Shown in pieces: positions 47,301 to 58,550 of a stretch of 64,000 nt of DNA. The position numbers and the translations under genes were made by a program. The stretch comes from Balanoglossus misakiensis. Lineage: Eukaryota > Hemichordata. The stretch lies in assembly GCA_040954595.2 (NCBI GenBank), contig CM082587.2, positions 3,472,001 to 3,536,000 on the forward strand, in the 5' to 3' direction. Under the pieces are notes generated by a model. It saw nothing but the letters and a program-made list of their open reading frames with translations. It had not been told where the DNA came from and ran no database searches. Positions within the stretch are counted from its first letter, which is position 1. Every line of letters begins with the position of its first letter.

Positions 47301-50300
47301 AGCTATCCTGCCAGTCAAGATTGCTACGTCAATGTAACCAACGACCGTGGTTGCATCCGAGTTGCCTTCCTCAGCCAATTTGACGTGCAGCCCGGAACCG
47401 TAGAAGGTGTCTGTGATAACGATTATGTCCAGGTAAGAATTTGACTGAAAGTAAGGTCGGTTTGTTTTGGCATAAGACGTCTAAGTATACATTTTATTTG
47501 TTCATAAGATGATGTCTAAGTGATAACATTTTCTTGCATTTATTATTTTTTTTCAAATCAAGATTATGGATAACACTGACGATGAACTGACAGTATCATA
47601 CTGCGGCAATGAAATACCTGATCCATGGGAATCTGCTAGTGGTTCTGTCAGCCTGAATTTCCATAGTAATGATGATGCCAATGTGGGTGCAGGAGTGTGG
47701 GCTTATTTCACTTTTTTCCCATGTCCAGATCACCACTGGGTTATAGGCAACTGGTCAGAGGTGAGTTATTTTCACCATTTCACCACCGTGGTTTGGCCCA
47801 ACTCCTTTGTTTTCAACAGCAATGCTGGAACTTTATACAGGGAAATAGGTGTCTTAATTAATTCATTCTGTGATTTCTGTCTCATGTTGTATAAATGATT
47901 TCTTTTCTTTTAATACCTGTCATATGTGGTGTACATGCGTCTTTGAATGATGAAAATCCAAACCTGTTCTTTTGTCCCACTCCAGTGTGATACTGCCTGT
48001 GATGAGGGAACCCGATACAGAGATGTTTCCTGTGTGCAAACTTCCACAGGTGAAGATGTACCACTTGACATGTGTCCGGGACCCACACCACCAAATTCTG
48101 AACCTTGTAATCTGCAGCCATGTGAACGTGAGTCTCTCTTAATTACCATTCACTTTGTCCCACTGTAGTTCTGATGACATTACTCAGGATTCTGTTCTTG
48201 TAGTTTCTGACTGTGCAATTCTGATATTCAGTAACCCTGGAATATATTCTTCACCTTGTAGCAATTGAATGTAGCGCAGTAATCACGACCTCAGGCGGAC
48301 TTTTCCAAACGCCCAATTATCCAGTCAGCTATCCTGCCAGTCAAGATTGCTACGTCAATGTAACCAACGACCGTGGTTGCATCCGAGTTGCCTTCCTCAG
48401 CCAATTTGACGTGCAGCCCGGAAATGTTGAAGGTGTCTGTGATAACGATTATGTCCAGGTAAGAATTTGACTGAAAGTAGGGTCGATTTGTTTTAGCATA
48501 AGACGTCTAAGTATACATTAATTGTATTTGTTCATAAGATGATGTCAAAGTGATAACATTTTCTTGCATTTTTTTTCAAATCAAGATTGTAGACAACACT
48601 GACGATGAACTGACAGTATCATACTGTGGCAATGAAATACCCGATCCATGGGACTCCACTAGTGGTTCTGTCAGCCTGAATTTCCACAGTAATGATGATG
48701 CCGATGTTGGGGGCGGAGTGTGGGCTTATTTCACCTTTTTCCCGTGTCCAGATCATCACTGGGTTATAGGCAACTGGTCAGAGGTGAGTTATTTTCAATC
48801 TTTCACCACCATTGGGGAGGTTGGCGGCTGTGCTGAGCCATGAACATGATTGTCGCTGTGTCGTCAACTTTTTTTATATACCATACATCATTGAGAGCTT
48901 TCGAAAGAGATATTAGTATAATGGTTCAATCTCATCTTGATGTGGCCTGTTCTTTTGTCCCACTCCAGTGTGATACTGCCTGTGATGGGGGAACCCGATA
49001 CAGAGATGTTTCCTGTGTGCAAACTTCCACTGGTGAAGATGTACCACTTGACATGTGTCCGGGACCCACACCACCAAACTCTGAACCTTGCAATCTGCAG
49101 CCATGTGAACGTGAGTGTCTCTTAATTACCATTCACTTTGTCCCACTCCGCTCAGATTTCTGCTCTTGTGGTTTCTGACTGTGCAATTCTGATATTCAGT
49201 AACCCTGGAATATATATTCTTCACCTTGTAGCAATTGAATGTAGTGCAGTAATCACAACGTCAGGCGGACTTTTCCAAACGCCCAATTATCCAGTCAGCT
49301 ATCCTGCCAGTCAAGATTGCTACGTCAATGTAACCAACGACCGTGGTTGCATCCGAGTTGCCTTCCTCAGCCAATTTGACGTTCAGCCCGGAACTGTCGA
49401 AGATGTCTGTGATAACGATTACGTCCAGGTAAGAATTTGACTGAAAGTAGGGTTTGTTTGTTTTAGCATAAGACGTCTAAGTATACATTGTATTTGTTCA
49501 TAAGATGATGTCTAAGTGATAACATTTTCTTGCATTTATTATTTTTTTCAAACCAAGATTGTAGACAACACTGACGATGAACTGACAGTATCATACTGCG
49601 GCAATGAAATACCGGATCCATGGGACTCCACTAGCGGTTCTGTCAGCCTGAATTTCCACAGTAATGATGATGCCGATGTTGGGGGCGGAGTGTGGGCTTA
49701 TTTCACCTTTTTCCCGTGTCCAGATTACCGCTGGGTGGCAGGAAACTGGTCTGAGGTGAGTTATTTTCACCCTTTCACCACCATTGGATATTGATATGCA
49801 GTAGGTCTTCAGCCTGAAACTAGCATATGACTGACAGCATCTCCTTTAAAAAAATGTTTTTGATTTTCCCAGTGTGATGCCACTTGTGATGGTGGTGTGA
49901 GGGTACGCACAGTCGTCTGCCTGGAAGGTGCATCAGGAGACACAGTGGAAGATTCTCTCTGTCCGCCAGCTGGAAGACCTGTGGAGACTGAGCCGTGTAA
50001 TGAAGAGCCATGCCCAGGTGAGGGCTGATAATTCTTTTGATTGATTTCATTGACTGACATAGTGTGATGTTTTGCTGTGATGTCTAATAACCTGGCACGC
50101 ACCATAATAGGTTCAAGTTTCAAAACAACATTTTTATTGGATTCCCGAAAGCTACAACTCCACCGTTAAAGAATATGTTACAATACGATACGATATGATA
50201 CGATACGATACGATACAATACGATACAATACAATACAATACTGAAAGTGTAATTCTCTCTCGCCACAAAGTAATATCTCTTATTTGACCATTTTCTTAAT

Positions 50301-53300
50301 GCAGAAATTGATTGTGATAAGACAATCACAGAATCTGGCCAAACCTTCCAATCTCCTGGCTATCCAAATGCATATGACAACAATCAGCTGTGTTTTACCA
50401 ATGTCACAAATGATTTGGCCTGCGTAAGAGTTGCTTTCCTGAGCGCATTTGATGTGGAGTCTGGAACATCAGCAGATGTCTGTGACAATGACTATGTTGA
50501 GGTAAGTCTCAGATATAACCCTTTCACCACCATGGTTTAGTCCAAATCCTCCGTTTTCAATATTTTTAACAAACTGCCACCACTGATAAAAAAATGTGTT
50601 TCTTTTCAGATCGTGGACACAAACAATGGCGCCCTGACAACGAGGGTTTGCGGAAACACTATTCCAGATCCATGGTTGTCAACCAGTGGTCATGTAGAGG
50701 TCACTTTCCACAGCAATGATGCAGGTGTTGGCAGCGGATTCCTGGCATACGTCACATTCAATCCTTGCCCCGAGTACGCTTGGGTTGCTGGAGAATGGTC
50801 AGAGGTGAGTGTGGTTTGTACAAGTGGCCTAGGTTTCTTTCTAGGACAGTCATCACCTTGGTGATTTGTACAAGTGGCATAGGTTCCTTCTAGGACAGTC
50901 ATCACCTTGGTGATTTGTACAAGTGGCATAGGTTCCTTCTAGGACAGTCATCACCTTGGTGATTTGTACAAGTGGCATAGGTTCTTTCTAGGACAGTCAT
51001 CACCTTTTTGTACTCCCCTTCCTTCCCCCCTCCCTTCCTTCATATCCTCCCTCTCTGGTCTCCCCCTTCATACATTTTACTTTCTAACTCTTCCAGTGTG
51101 ATGCAACATGTGAGGGCGGTGTAAGAACAAGGACTGTGACTTGCCAGAACACCGACAGTCAAGTTGCTGATTCTCTGTGTCCAGCTGGCGAGAAACCAGC
51201 TGAGTCTGAACCGTGCAATGAACAGCCCTGTCCTCGTAAGTAATCACATACTCAAGTTTCACCTGTATTTAAAAAGAAGAGATAAAATAATAAAAATTTA
51301 CATGCAGTGATTTTTGTAATTTCATTATTGTTGCATGGTTGTTAAGCTCTGACATTTAAAATTTATTATAATGATGATCGCTTTTTTGCTGCAGCTCCAA
51401 GTTGTGACAAGGAAGTTACCGTCGGCAACAGTTTGTATGGATACGACGTCGATGAATACATTAACAGCAGGCACTGTGAGATGACCATCACAAACTCTGA
51501 CGGGTGTATCATTCTCACCTTTGCCAGGTTCGACATTGAACCAGGAACCACAAGTGGCATCTGCGACAACGATTATTTGGAGGTAGGTTTCTCTCCAGGT
51601 TCTGATTTCCTTCTTGTTGTGTTGTGTTGTGTTGTGTTTTCTGGTTAGTCAAGTAAAATCTGGCCCAAACTTTGTAACACATATACATGTAGGGTATGCA
51701 GCTATCATTGACGTCTTCTAACTTAAATTATTCCGTGGTTGTTCTTGACAGATTGATGATCTGGGAAGTGAGGATCCACCACTGAGGTTGTGTGGGTCAC
51801 AAAATCCGCCCAATTTCCAGTCGGTTAGCGGAAACGTGGTGCTCCGTTTCCATACCAATGAAGCTGTCACTCGAACTGGTTTCCAGGTTTTCCCAATATT
51901 TACCACATGCCCTCTGTATCTATGGAATGTAGAACCATGGGGCGAGGTGAGTAGTTCATTAAATACATAGACAGACAGAGAGACAAACAGACATGCAGAC
52001 AGACTCATACACTATTAAACACGAACAAAATCTCTGAATTAGTAATAAACAACACATATACAAAAATTATGAAAATGCATGATGACAAAAAAACTGAATT
52101 TCCATTAAGTGATTGTTTGCCTTTTACATACATGGTGACTATATTTGTGTCAATTTTCTGCACAGTGTGACGCAACTTGCGAAGGTGGCACCAGGACCCG
52201 CACTGTGACGTGCCAGCAATCTGATACCCAGCAGACAGTTGCAGATGACCTCTGTGCTGCACAGAAGCCAGCTGAGTCAGAGGCTTGTAATGAGCAGCCC
52301 TGTCCAGGTAAGGCACACAGCGGCCGCAGACTATAGTTTGCCCTTTGCACTCATGGTTTCCAGTTGATTGTGTCAGAGTGGGTGCTACGCTGTGAATAGC
52401 AATTTTTGTCAAAGTTTGCACTTTCAGACATAGTGGTTTATCTCGTACCAATAACAGTTACCACAGCAAGCAAGACTATGCCTCTGTGCAAACAAATGTG
52501 ACCAACAATCTAGAACCTCTATTAAAAATTGTTACAACTGTGTATAGTGAAACTTGCAATTTCTGCCATCTTTTGGCCAAATCTTCTTTTCAAAAAAATT
52601 TTCACTTTGATTTTCAAGGTACGTACTACAGTGAATTCTCTCAATCTATTCCTTTTCCATAGGTTGTGATAGAACTACCACTGAGCCCAGTTTCATTACT
52701 TCACCGAACCACCCCAACAACTACGACAACAACTTAGACTGTACGACCACTATAAATGGTCAATCTGACCTGTGTGTACGCATCTCCTTCATCGAGCTGT
52801 CTATACAAGCCGGCTCAGCTGTAGATGTTTGCGATAGAGATTACGTTCAGGTAAGACAACTGTAACTAAAAGTAATTTTCTTCACGCTTGCTTGTTTGTT
52901 GCACCTGACGGGTGATACATGTACCAGCTTCAGTGTAGATACTGGCTATGTTCCACAATGTATTTCTGTATTCTCATGTATTGTGATTGCACATGCAGAC
53001 TTATAAATGTGTATTCGGCTGTATAATTAAGATTTTGTGACTTTCTTATTCCACAGATCACAGACCTTGATAATCCATCACTGACCGATACAATGTGTGG
53101 CAGCCAAGCTCGTACGTTCAACTCCTTGTCTCCAAACGTACAAGTTGTCTTCCATTCCGACGACAGCATCACCGACACAGGATTCCAGCTGTATGCCACG
53201 TTTGTGACCTGCCCGCAGTACACCTTTGCAACAGGAGAATGGGGCGAAGTAAGTCGCTAATCACTGACAAATCTCACTCTGGTGGCATTGCACTAAAAAT

Positions 53301-56300
53301 ATGTATCCACCATATGGTCATGAGAACATAGAATATTCAATCATAAAGTGATGTATTTAATCAAATTACCTCATATCTTTATTTCATTGAAATATGGAAA
53401 ATGGAGTGGGATATTTTTCATTTTGTTGTAAGGAAACTGTGTGATGCATGTTCTGTGTTTAGACAGATGGTTTTGATTATGATGCTGTGAAATGGTCTAA
53501 ATAATCGCTATGGAGACCATTTCTGAAATATCGAAGCTTAATACCTGCATAGAGAACCACATGTACGGTAGATCAAAAATTGGCAAAAAACTTGTTACAA
53601 TTGAAGTGTCACATTACAACAAATTTTAACATATACATGTACCGGTACCAGTACATGTGGATTGAGATGCTGTGTTGTATATACTGGTATATATGTGATT
53701 TGAAATAAAACCACCTTCTCTTCTCCGTAGTGTGATGTAACCTGTGGCGGTGGAACCAGGACACGCACGGTGGAATGTCGCCGTACATCGGACGATGCAG
53801 TGGTGTCAGACACCAATTGTGTTGGGCAGAGACCACCGGCTGCTGAGCCCTGCAATGTGGAGGAATGTCCCGGTAAGATTGCCAGTAACATATGTAATGA
53901 CTGACTGACTGAAGGAAGGAAGGAATAAATGAATGACTGGCTAACTGACTGACAGTGAATGGATGAATAAATAAATAAATTAAGTTCCCCAGGTGTCAAG
54001 CATGGGTGTTATAAGAGTCCAATGTTGTTTACTACCATATTTATATCAACTATTTGTTTGTTTTTCTTTTTGGTAGCTTGTCAGGAAGATTTTACTGAAG
54101 GGGGACTGACTATAGGGTCTGCCAACTACCCAAATGCTTACCCACCGAACCAAGACTGTGTCTACACAATCACCAATCCCGATGGCTGTGTCAGACTTAC
54201 GTTTTTGGCCTTTAATCTGGAGGCAGGAACAGCTCCTGGTGTGTGTGATGCCGATTATGTCAGGGTAAGTGGTTTACTCTGCTTGTTATTCAGGTGTACC
54301 GGTATCTGAGTGTTGAATTGATGTCCACCCGATGAGAAAGAGATCTTGCTTCTTCTTACTCTTTAACACAGCAAAGAGGGGATGATCATTTTTACTGAAA
54401 ATCAGTCCCCGGGTAACATATACGTGTAGCTACAATGTACCAGTACATGTACCTTTAATTCACTCTAATCCATTATCATACTTATCCTCTGACAGGTTGA
54501 AGATGATAACAATCCCAGTTTGACTGAGACCTACTGTGGAGGAGTCCTTCCTCCCAACTGGCTCTCTTCCAGTGGGTCCGTCACCATCACTTTCCATAGC
54601 AACGGAGCGGTGCAAGGATCAGGCTTTTACATCTTTGAGAGATTCGCGGACTGCCCCGTCTACAACTGGGTTCCCAGCCCATGGGGAGAGGTAGGTCTAC
54701 CACAAGCATTGATTATAGCAGACACATACACAGTCATACAAAATCTGTGCTATTCTGGAAGTAAACCAGTACTGTTGTTGGTGTGAGTGAGAAAATATGG
54801 GCCTAGACTCGACTACAGGTACTTTGGAATATTAACTCAGTTCCTACTCAATTGTTCCAGTGCTCAGTAACCTGTGGAGATGGTGTGCAGACTCGTACTG
54901 TAGAGTGCCGTAACAGTCAAACCAATTTAGCAGTCGTAGATTCTCTCTGCACCAGTGCAATGCCACCGGAAAGCCAAGCATGCAACGAGCAGGCCTGTGC
55001 CATTGGTAAGTCAGTGCAAAGAGTGATCATGAAACCATAGAGGTGTGGTCTTGAATTTGCCATGGTAGCAGTGGTTAAATTTGTATACCATTAATGCTTT
55101 GAATGGGGCGTGGGAAAATACTTCAGATAATGCTGAGTGCAAATGGTTAGAGCAATCCTTGCTGTAATAATTAAAAACGTATTCCTTGTGAAGTAACTAA
55201 CACTGATTTTTTCCTCCTCTTTCTTCTCAGACTGTGATGCAACCATCACCGACAGACTGTTGATATCGTCATATGGTTTCCCTAGCAACTATGAGAACAA
55301 CTTAGATTGCGTGACAACAGTCATTAACACAGAGGGATGTATCAACATTGTCTTCTTGGACTTTGACGTTGAGGCAGGCAGCGTGGCGGGAGTCTGTGAT
55401 AATGATTATCTTCAGGTCAGTCCTACCATCATTGGCTGTGTCTTAAAAACCTGACAGCTTATTTGCGATATAATATCCAGCTGTGATCGTACGCATCATG
55501 TTAGATTCACTGATTAGTATACATGTATGTCTCCGTTGTTGCTCTCAGATTGAAGATGTCAGCGGCGGTCAATCAGAGACATACTGTGGCCTCTACTCTC
55601 CATTGCCGAGCTTTAATTCTGTGACCGGCAATGTCAGGATGACCTTCCATAGCAACGGTGCAGTCACCAGACCTGGTTACCGTGTTTTTGCTGACTTTGC
55701 TGCCTGTCCGCAGTTTGATTGGAGTCCAAGTGAATGGGGAACGGTATGTTGTTGTCTTATTTTAGCGCTCACACATTTAGTTAAAGCCTCTTAGTTAAAG
55801 CTTGCCGCTAAATCAAAGTATTTTATAGTAGTGTAGTTTTATGATTTTACTTTCGAACTTAGATTGATCCATTTATTGAAGGGTAAACACCAACATATCA
55901 TCAACCTGTGATCGTGGCTGTACTGGTACATGTATTTATGTTAAGTATTATCATCTGTTCCTTTTTCAAACAGTGCTCTGTGACCTGCAATGGTGGCCTT
56001 CAAACCCGTACTGTGGTTTGTCTGAACGTCCAGACAGGTGCTCCCGCTGCAAGTGATGCCCTTTGCACCAGAACCAAACCTGCTGAGTCCCAGGCCTGTA
56101 ACAGTCAAGCGTGTCAACAATGTGAGTCAATTATACCATGACCCCGTTTAACCAAAACAAGCTGAATTGTTTCTAAATGACTCAGTGTATAAAGTTGAAT
56201 TAATGGATATAGGTTATAAAAGACTCGTTCATGCACATTCGATGTTCATTCTGTTTAATAATGTTTGGCTATTTTTTTTTGTCTTACCAGATTGTGACAG

Positions 56301-58366
56301 AATTTTGACCAATGCTGGCGGTCTGTTGTCATCTCCCAACTATGGCAACAACTATGACAACAACGAAAACTGTCTAAACACTATTGTCAATGCAGGAGGA
56401 TGTGTTCGTCTTGCATTTGCTGCCATGGACATACAGGAAGGCACGTCACAGGGCGTCTGTGACAGAGACTATCTTGAGGTACTAAATGCTTGATCTGTTT
56501 TTCAAAATCTTGTCAGTCATTGGTTGTCCCCATCCACTGTTTGGGATGAACGTATTTTGTGAAACCTGTCATTAGGGACACCTCTCTTATCAGGACACCT
56601 GTCTATTAAGGACAGATTTTCTGGTCCCAGAGGTGTCCTTAATAGACGGGGTTTCACTGTACCTGCTAAACTGCTTAATCGATGGAATTAGAAGAATACC
56701 AAAGAAATAGGAAGGTATTAATTTGTGGTAAACCGAGCAATAGTTTTTTTTCTCACTGAGTGTTTCTTCCTTGTTTACAGATCATTGACGCCAGTGACAG
56801 CAGCTCGACGAGATACTGTGGATACACAGTGCCAAGTGAAGCCTGGCTCTCCAAGGGCACAACCGTCAATGTACTTTTTGTCAGTGACGGTTCTGTGACA
56901 GCAACTGGCTTTAATTTGGTCTACACCTTCGAGAGTTGTCCCACTTACACATGGGCGTTTACTGCTTGGAGTACAGTAAGTAATTAATACACCCAACATG
57001 AATCTGGCAGACACCCTTAGTCTTCAGTGTTTACCACTTGAAAATGCTGCTCCTGAAAAAAAACATGCACTATACCCCGATATGTTTTATTTATCGACAA
57101 CTACTTCTGAAAGACACAGAAACTATTGTAGTGCACGCCCAAGAAATACTATTTTATTTCAGGTATTTAAGTGTTGCATGTGCATAGGTACATGTAGCTT
57201 CAGAGCTAACTTTTCCTTTCTATTTTTTGCCCCTTTTTGTGGATCAGTGCACAGTGACTTGTGAAGGTGGCACACAGACCCGCGCTGTTTACTGTCAGGA
57301 TGAAAGTGGCATCATTGTATCAGACAGCCTGTGCCCAGCTGGTGGTAAACCGTCTGAAACACAGATCTGTAATGAGGGTGCTTGCCCGACACGCTACGCT
57401 TGGCAGTCACAGATCTTGCAAGTGGTAAGTCATGGCGTAAAAATGTGATCGTTTTCATCTGAACATACTACAACCGTGCGTGAAGCGAGAAGTTCGTATA
57501 GTACAGTGGTGACTTTATCCCCTTCAAATTAATTTAACGTCTCTTGGTTTATTATTTCATCAGTGTTCTGTGACCTGTGGAGGTGGTTTTGAGTTACTCT
57601 TTGTCTACTGTCAAGATCTGCAGTCAAGTCAAACAGTCGCTGATGGTCTCTGCCAGGGGGCCAAACCACCCAGCTCTCGGGCATGTAACATCGCAGCATG
57701 TCCCGCAGATGGTGTGCCAAGTAAGTGGTCTGAAGCTTAAAGTCATCCAGTGCTTCAAGGAATACAATTACCTCTACTTTATACATGTACCCTTATATGG
57801 TCAAAAGTCTATGCATGTACTAGTGGCATGCGTGGCCTGTGTTTTCGGCACTTAGTCCTAGTGATCGTCACATCCCAATTTGATTGTTTTCTTGTTGCTA
57901 TGACAGCATGTGGAGATCGCGTCACTGAGCCGACTGGCACCATCCAATCACCTGGCTACCCCGTGCAGTACCCCAACAATGTGGACTGCGTCATCACCTT
58001 TGAGGTTCCTGCCGATACCCGAATAAAGTTCACCATCAACGTGTTCTCCCTGGAGACAGATACAAGTATTCGGTGCGAGAGAGATTATGTCAAGGTATGT
58101 CAACCCACTTCTACTGTTGTTTTACACATAGCTCAGCCAACTGAAATTAAATTCAGTGGTGGAATAACATGGTGATTTTATTTTATTTTTGTTTTAAATT
58201 TCAGTTTGAGCCTTTGCCATCTAGCAACACAGCTTTGTACTGCAAGCAGTATATTCTTCCTTTGATCTGGGAGTCAACTTCTGGAGACACTGAAGTCAGG
58301 GTTCAGTTCTACAGCGATGGCAGTGGAACACAGGTTGGCTATTCAGCTACCTGGGAACACGTGTAG
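28838..58366 (+). CDS. Giant secreted ADAMTS-like metalloprotease with about 30 TSP1 and 13 CUB domains (67 coding exons)
   Basis: Sixty-seven exons with GT-AG borders and matching phases join into 11,670 nt, 3,889 residues plus TAG. Order: signal peptide (about 1-21), ADAMTS prodomain, furin-like site R-Q-K-R at 200-203, reprolysin protease to about 410, disintegrin-like domain to about 510, TSP1-only array to about 1,576, then CUB and TSP1 alternating to the end. The last exon closes inside a CUB, with no membrane helix or GPI signal, so the product should be secreted. The start ATG has a strong context (gtcgccATGG) and opens a hydrophobic leader. The family cleaves matrix or plasma proteins; the substrate here is unknown. 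ADAMTS13 carries only two CUBs and ADAMTS9/20 about fifteen TSP1, so this layout is much larger. No internal start, signal peptide or stop suggests two genes, but only a transcript would prove one. Exons are listed in the block entries. Confidence 0.85.
32158..33448 (+). other. Zinc metalloprotease domain (exons 5-8)
   Basis: Exons 32158-32309, 32427-32608, 32766-32915 and 33314-33448 encode a reprolysin/ADAMTS catalytic domain, residues about 213-410. The zinc site is HEIAHLLGVYHD at residues 351-362, matching HExxHxxGxxHD, and it is split by an intron after HEIAH. The Met-turn methionine is M375 in F-I-M-S-S. A C-S-I-A-E-D-H-G stretch upstream fits the ADAMTS pattern before the active-site helix. 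The catalytic glutamate and three histidines are present, so the enzyme looks active. The common ADAMTS helix reads HELGH; here it is HEIAH, a conservative change. Confidence 0.88.
33866..34880 (+). other. Disintegrin-like domain and degenerate first TSP1 (exons 9-12)
   Basis: Exons 33866-34028, 34120-34215, 34338-34408 and 34686-34880. The piece P-G-H-F-Y-D-A-D-F-Q-C is the usual start of the ADAMTS disintegrin-like region, which ends in DGTSCGHQKACITGWC. Exon 12 has a W-T-T-C-D-A-Q-C start like the central TSP1 repeat but lacks the CxxTCG form. After it the sequence passes directly into canonical TSP1 repeats. No cysteine-rich or spacer domain, which normally follow the central TSP1, is recognisable in these exons or the next ones. 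Confidence 0.75.
36632..36985. repeat. Diverged direct duplication inside an intron
   Basis: A stretch at about 36632-36765 (gatgttgaatgtagta, tttctatcttccttcttgca) recurs at about 36847-36985 (gatgttgaatattaag, tttctatctttattctgca). No coding signal is seen in either. Confidence 0.5.
42072..42264. mobile_element. MITE-like element with 20 bp terminal inverted repeats, inside an intron
   Basis: The left end ttaaaggtatacggtcacct (42072-42091) is the reverse complement of the right end at 42245-42264 with one mismatch. The 193 bp element has no coding capacity. It sits in the intron between exons 41780-41990 and 42330-42481. The terminal TTAA could be a target duplication, but this is not clear. 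Confidence 0.72.
43620..46838 (+). other. First three CUB domains with interleaved TSP1 repeats (exons 29-36)
   Basis: Exons: 43620-43828 and 44021-44218 (CUB1); 44426-44579 (TSP1); 44749-44933 and 45265-45468 (CUB2); 45792-45933 (TSP1); 46136-46329 and 46641-46838 (CUB3). Each CUB is split near its middle, after a D-Y-V-E or D-F-V-E motif, in phase 0. The first half carries the S-P-x-(F/Y)-P-x-x-Y-P pattern typical of CUB, and the second ends in a W-S-E-like lead for the next TSP1. The donor of the exon ending at 44933 is weak (gttggt), but the phase and homology support it. Confidence 0.8.
45007..45040. repeat. Tetranucleotide microsatellite (tgtc)
   Basis: About seven copies of gtct in the intron after exon 44749-44933. 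That intron starts with an unusual donor. Confidence 0.9.
46961..49755 (+). other. Recently triplicated TSP1-CUB module (exons 37-45)
   Basis: Unit 1: TSP1 46961-47102, CUB 47236-47432 and 47563-47760. Unit 2: TSP1 47986-48127, CUB 48262-48458 and 48586-48783. Unit 3: TSP1 48969-49110, CUB 49232-49428 and 49558-49755. Each unit codes 142+197+198 nt, 179 residues. Exons are nearly identical, and intron sequence is also conserved: the start gtgagtctctcttaattacc, the acceptor side ending tcaccttgtag, and the donor side of the CUB-splitting intron. Unit lengths in genomic DNA are about 1,025, 983 and 904 bp. The TSP1 starts read CDAAC or CDTAC, so the fucosylation consensus is lost here. Confidence 0.88.
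50181..50241. repeat. Pentanucleotide microsatellite (gatac/aatac)
   Basis: About twelve near-perfect repeats of a five-base unit in the intron after exon 49873-50017. Confidence 0.9.
50817..51006. repeat. Four tandem copies of a 49-50 bp unit in an intron
   Basis: The word caagtggc starts at 50821, 50871, 50920 and 50969, each followed by ctaggacagtcatcacctt. The array starts about 12 bp after the donor of exon 50610-50804. Confidence 0.88.
56559..56657. mobile_element. Short foldback element (about 99 bp), Tigger/pogo-like ends
   Basis: The left arm starts gtgaaacctgtcattaggga and the right arm ends gggtttcac; the arms pair over roughly 25 bp including ggacacct. The ends resemble the CAGTGAAACC termini of pogo/Tigger MITEs. 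It lies in the intron after exon 56291-56478. Confidence 0.55.
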
Positions 58367-58394
58367 AGGTATGTTGGCATGGCAAAGATTCAGC

Positions 58395-58550
58395 AGTCAT
58401 GCAAGGTTGTCTTTGATTGGCCAGACCTGCAGTAGTCATGCAAGGTTATCTTTGATTGGCCAGACCTGCTGTAGTCATGCAAGGTTATCTTTGATTGGCC
58501 AGACCTGCTGTAGTCATGCAAGGTTTTCTTTGATTGGTCAGACGTCCACT
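58395..58550. repeat. Four tandem copies of a 39 bp unit
   Basis: The word agtcatgcaaggtt starts at 58395, 58434, 58473 and 58512, exactly 39 bp apart, with tttgattgg(c/t)cagac in each. It begins 29 bp after the protease stop codon, probably in its 3' UTR. Confidence 0.9.

Larger units (their letters stand above)
49873..58366 (+). other. C-terminal CUB/TSP1 mosaic (exons 46-67)
   Basis: Seven further CUBs, most preceded by one TSP1. Exons: 49873-50017, 50305-50501, 50610-50804, 51097-51235, 51395-51582, 51752-51946, 52166-52307, 52663-52850, 53057-53248, 53731-53872, 54077-54264, 54496-54690, 54861-55005, 55231-55415, 55549-55743, 55974-56121, 56291-56478, 56781-56975, 57248-57424, 57564-57720, 57907-58094, 58205-58366. 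The pattern is TSP1 (phase 0 to 1), CUB first half (1 to 0), CUB second half (0 to 0). The exception is two successive TSP1 exons (57248 and 57564) before the final CUB. The protein stops at TAG 58364-58366, a few residues after the last CUB strand. An ATTAAA at 58784-58789 is a possible poly(A) signal. Confidence 0.83.
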
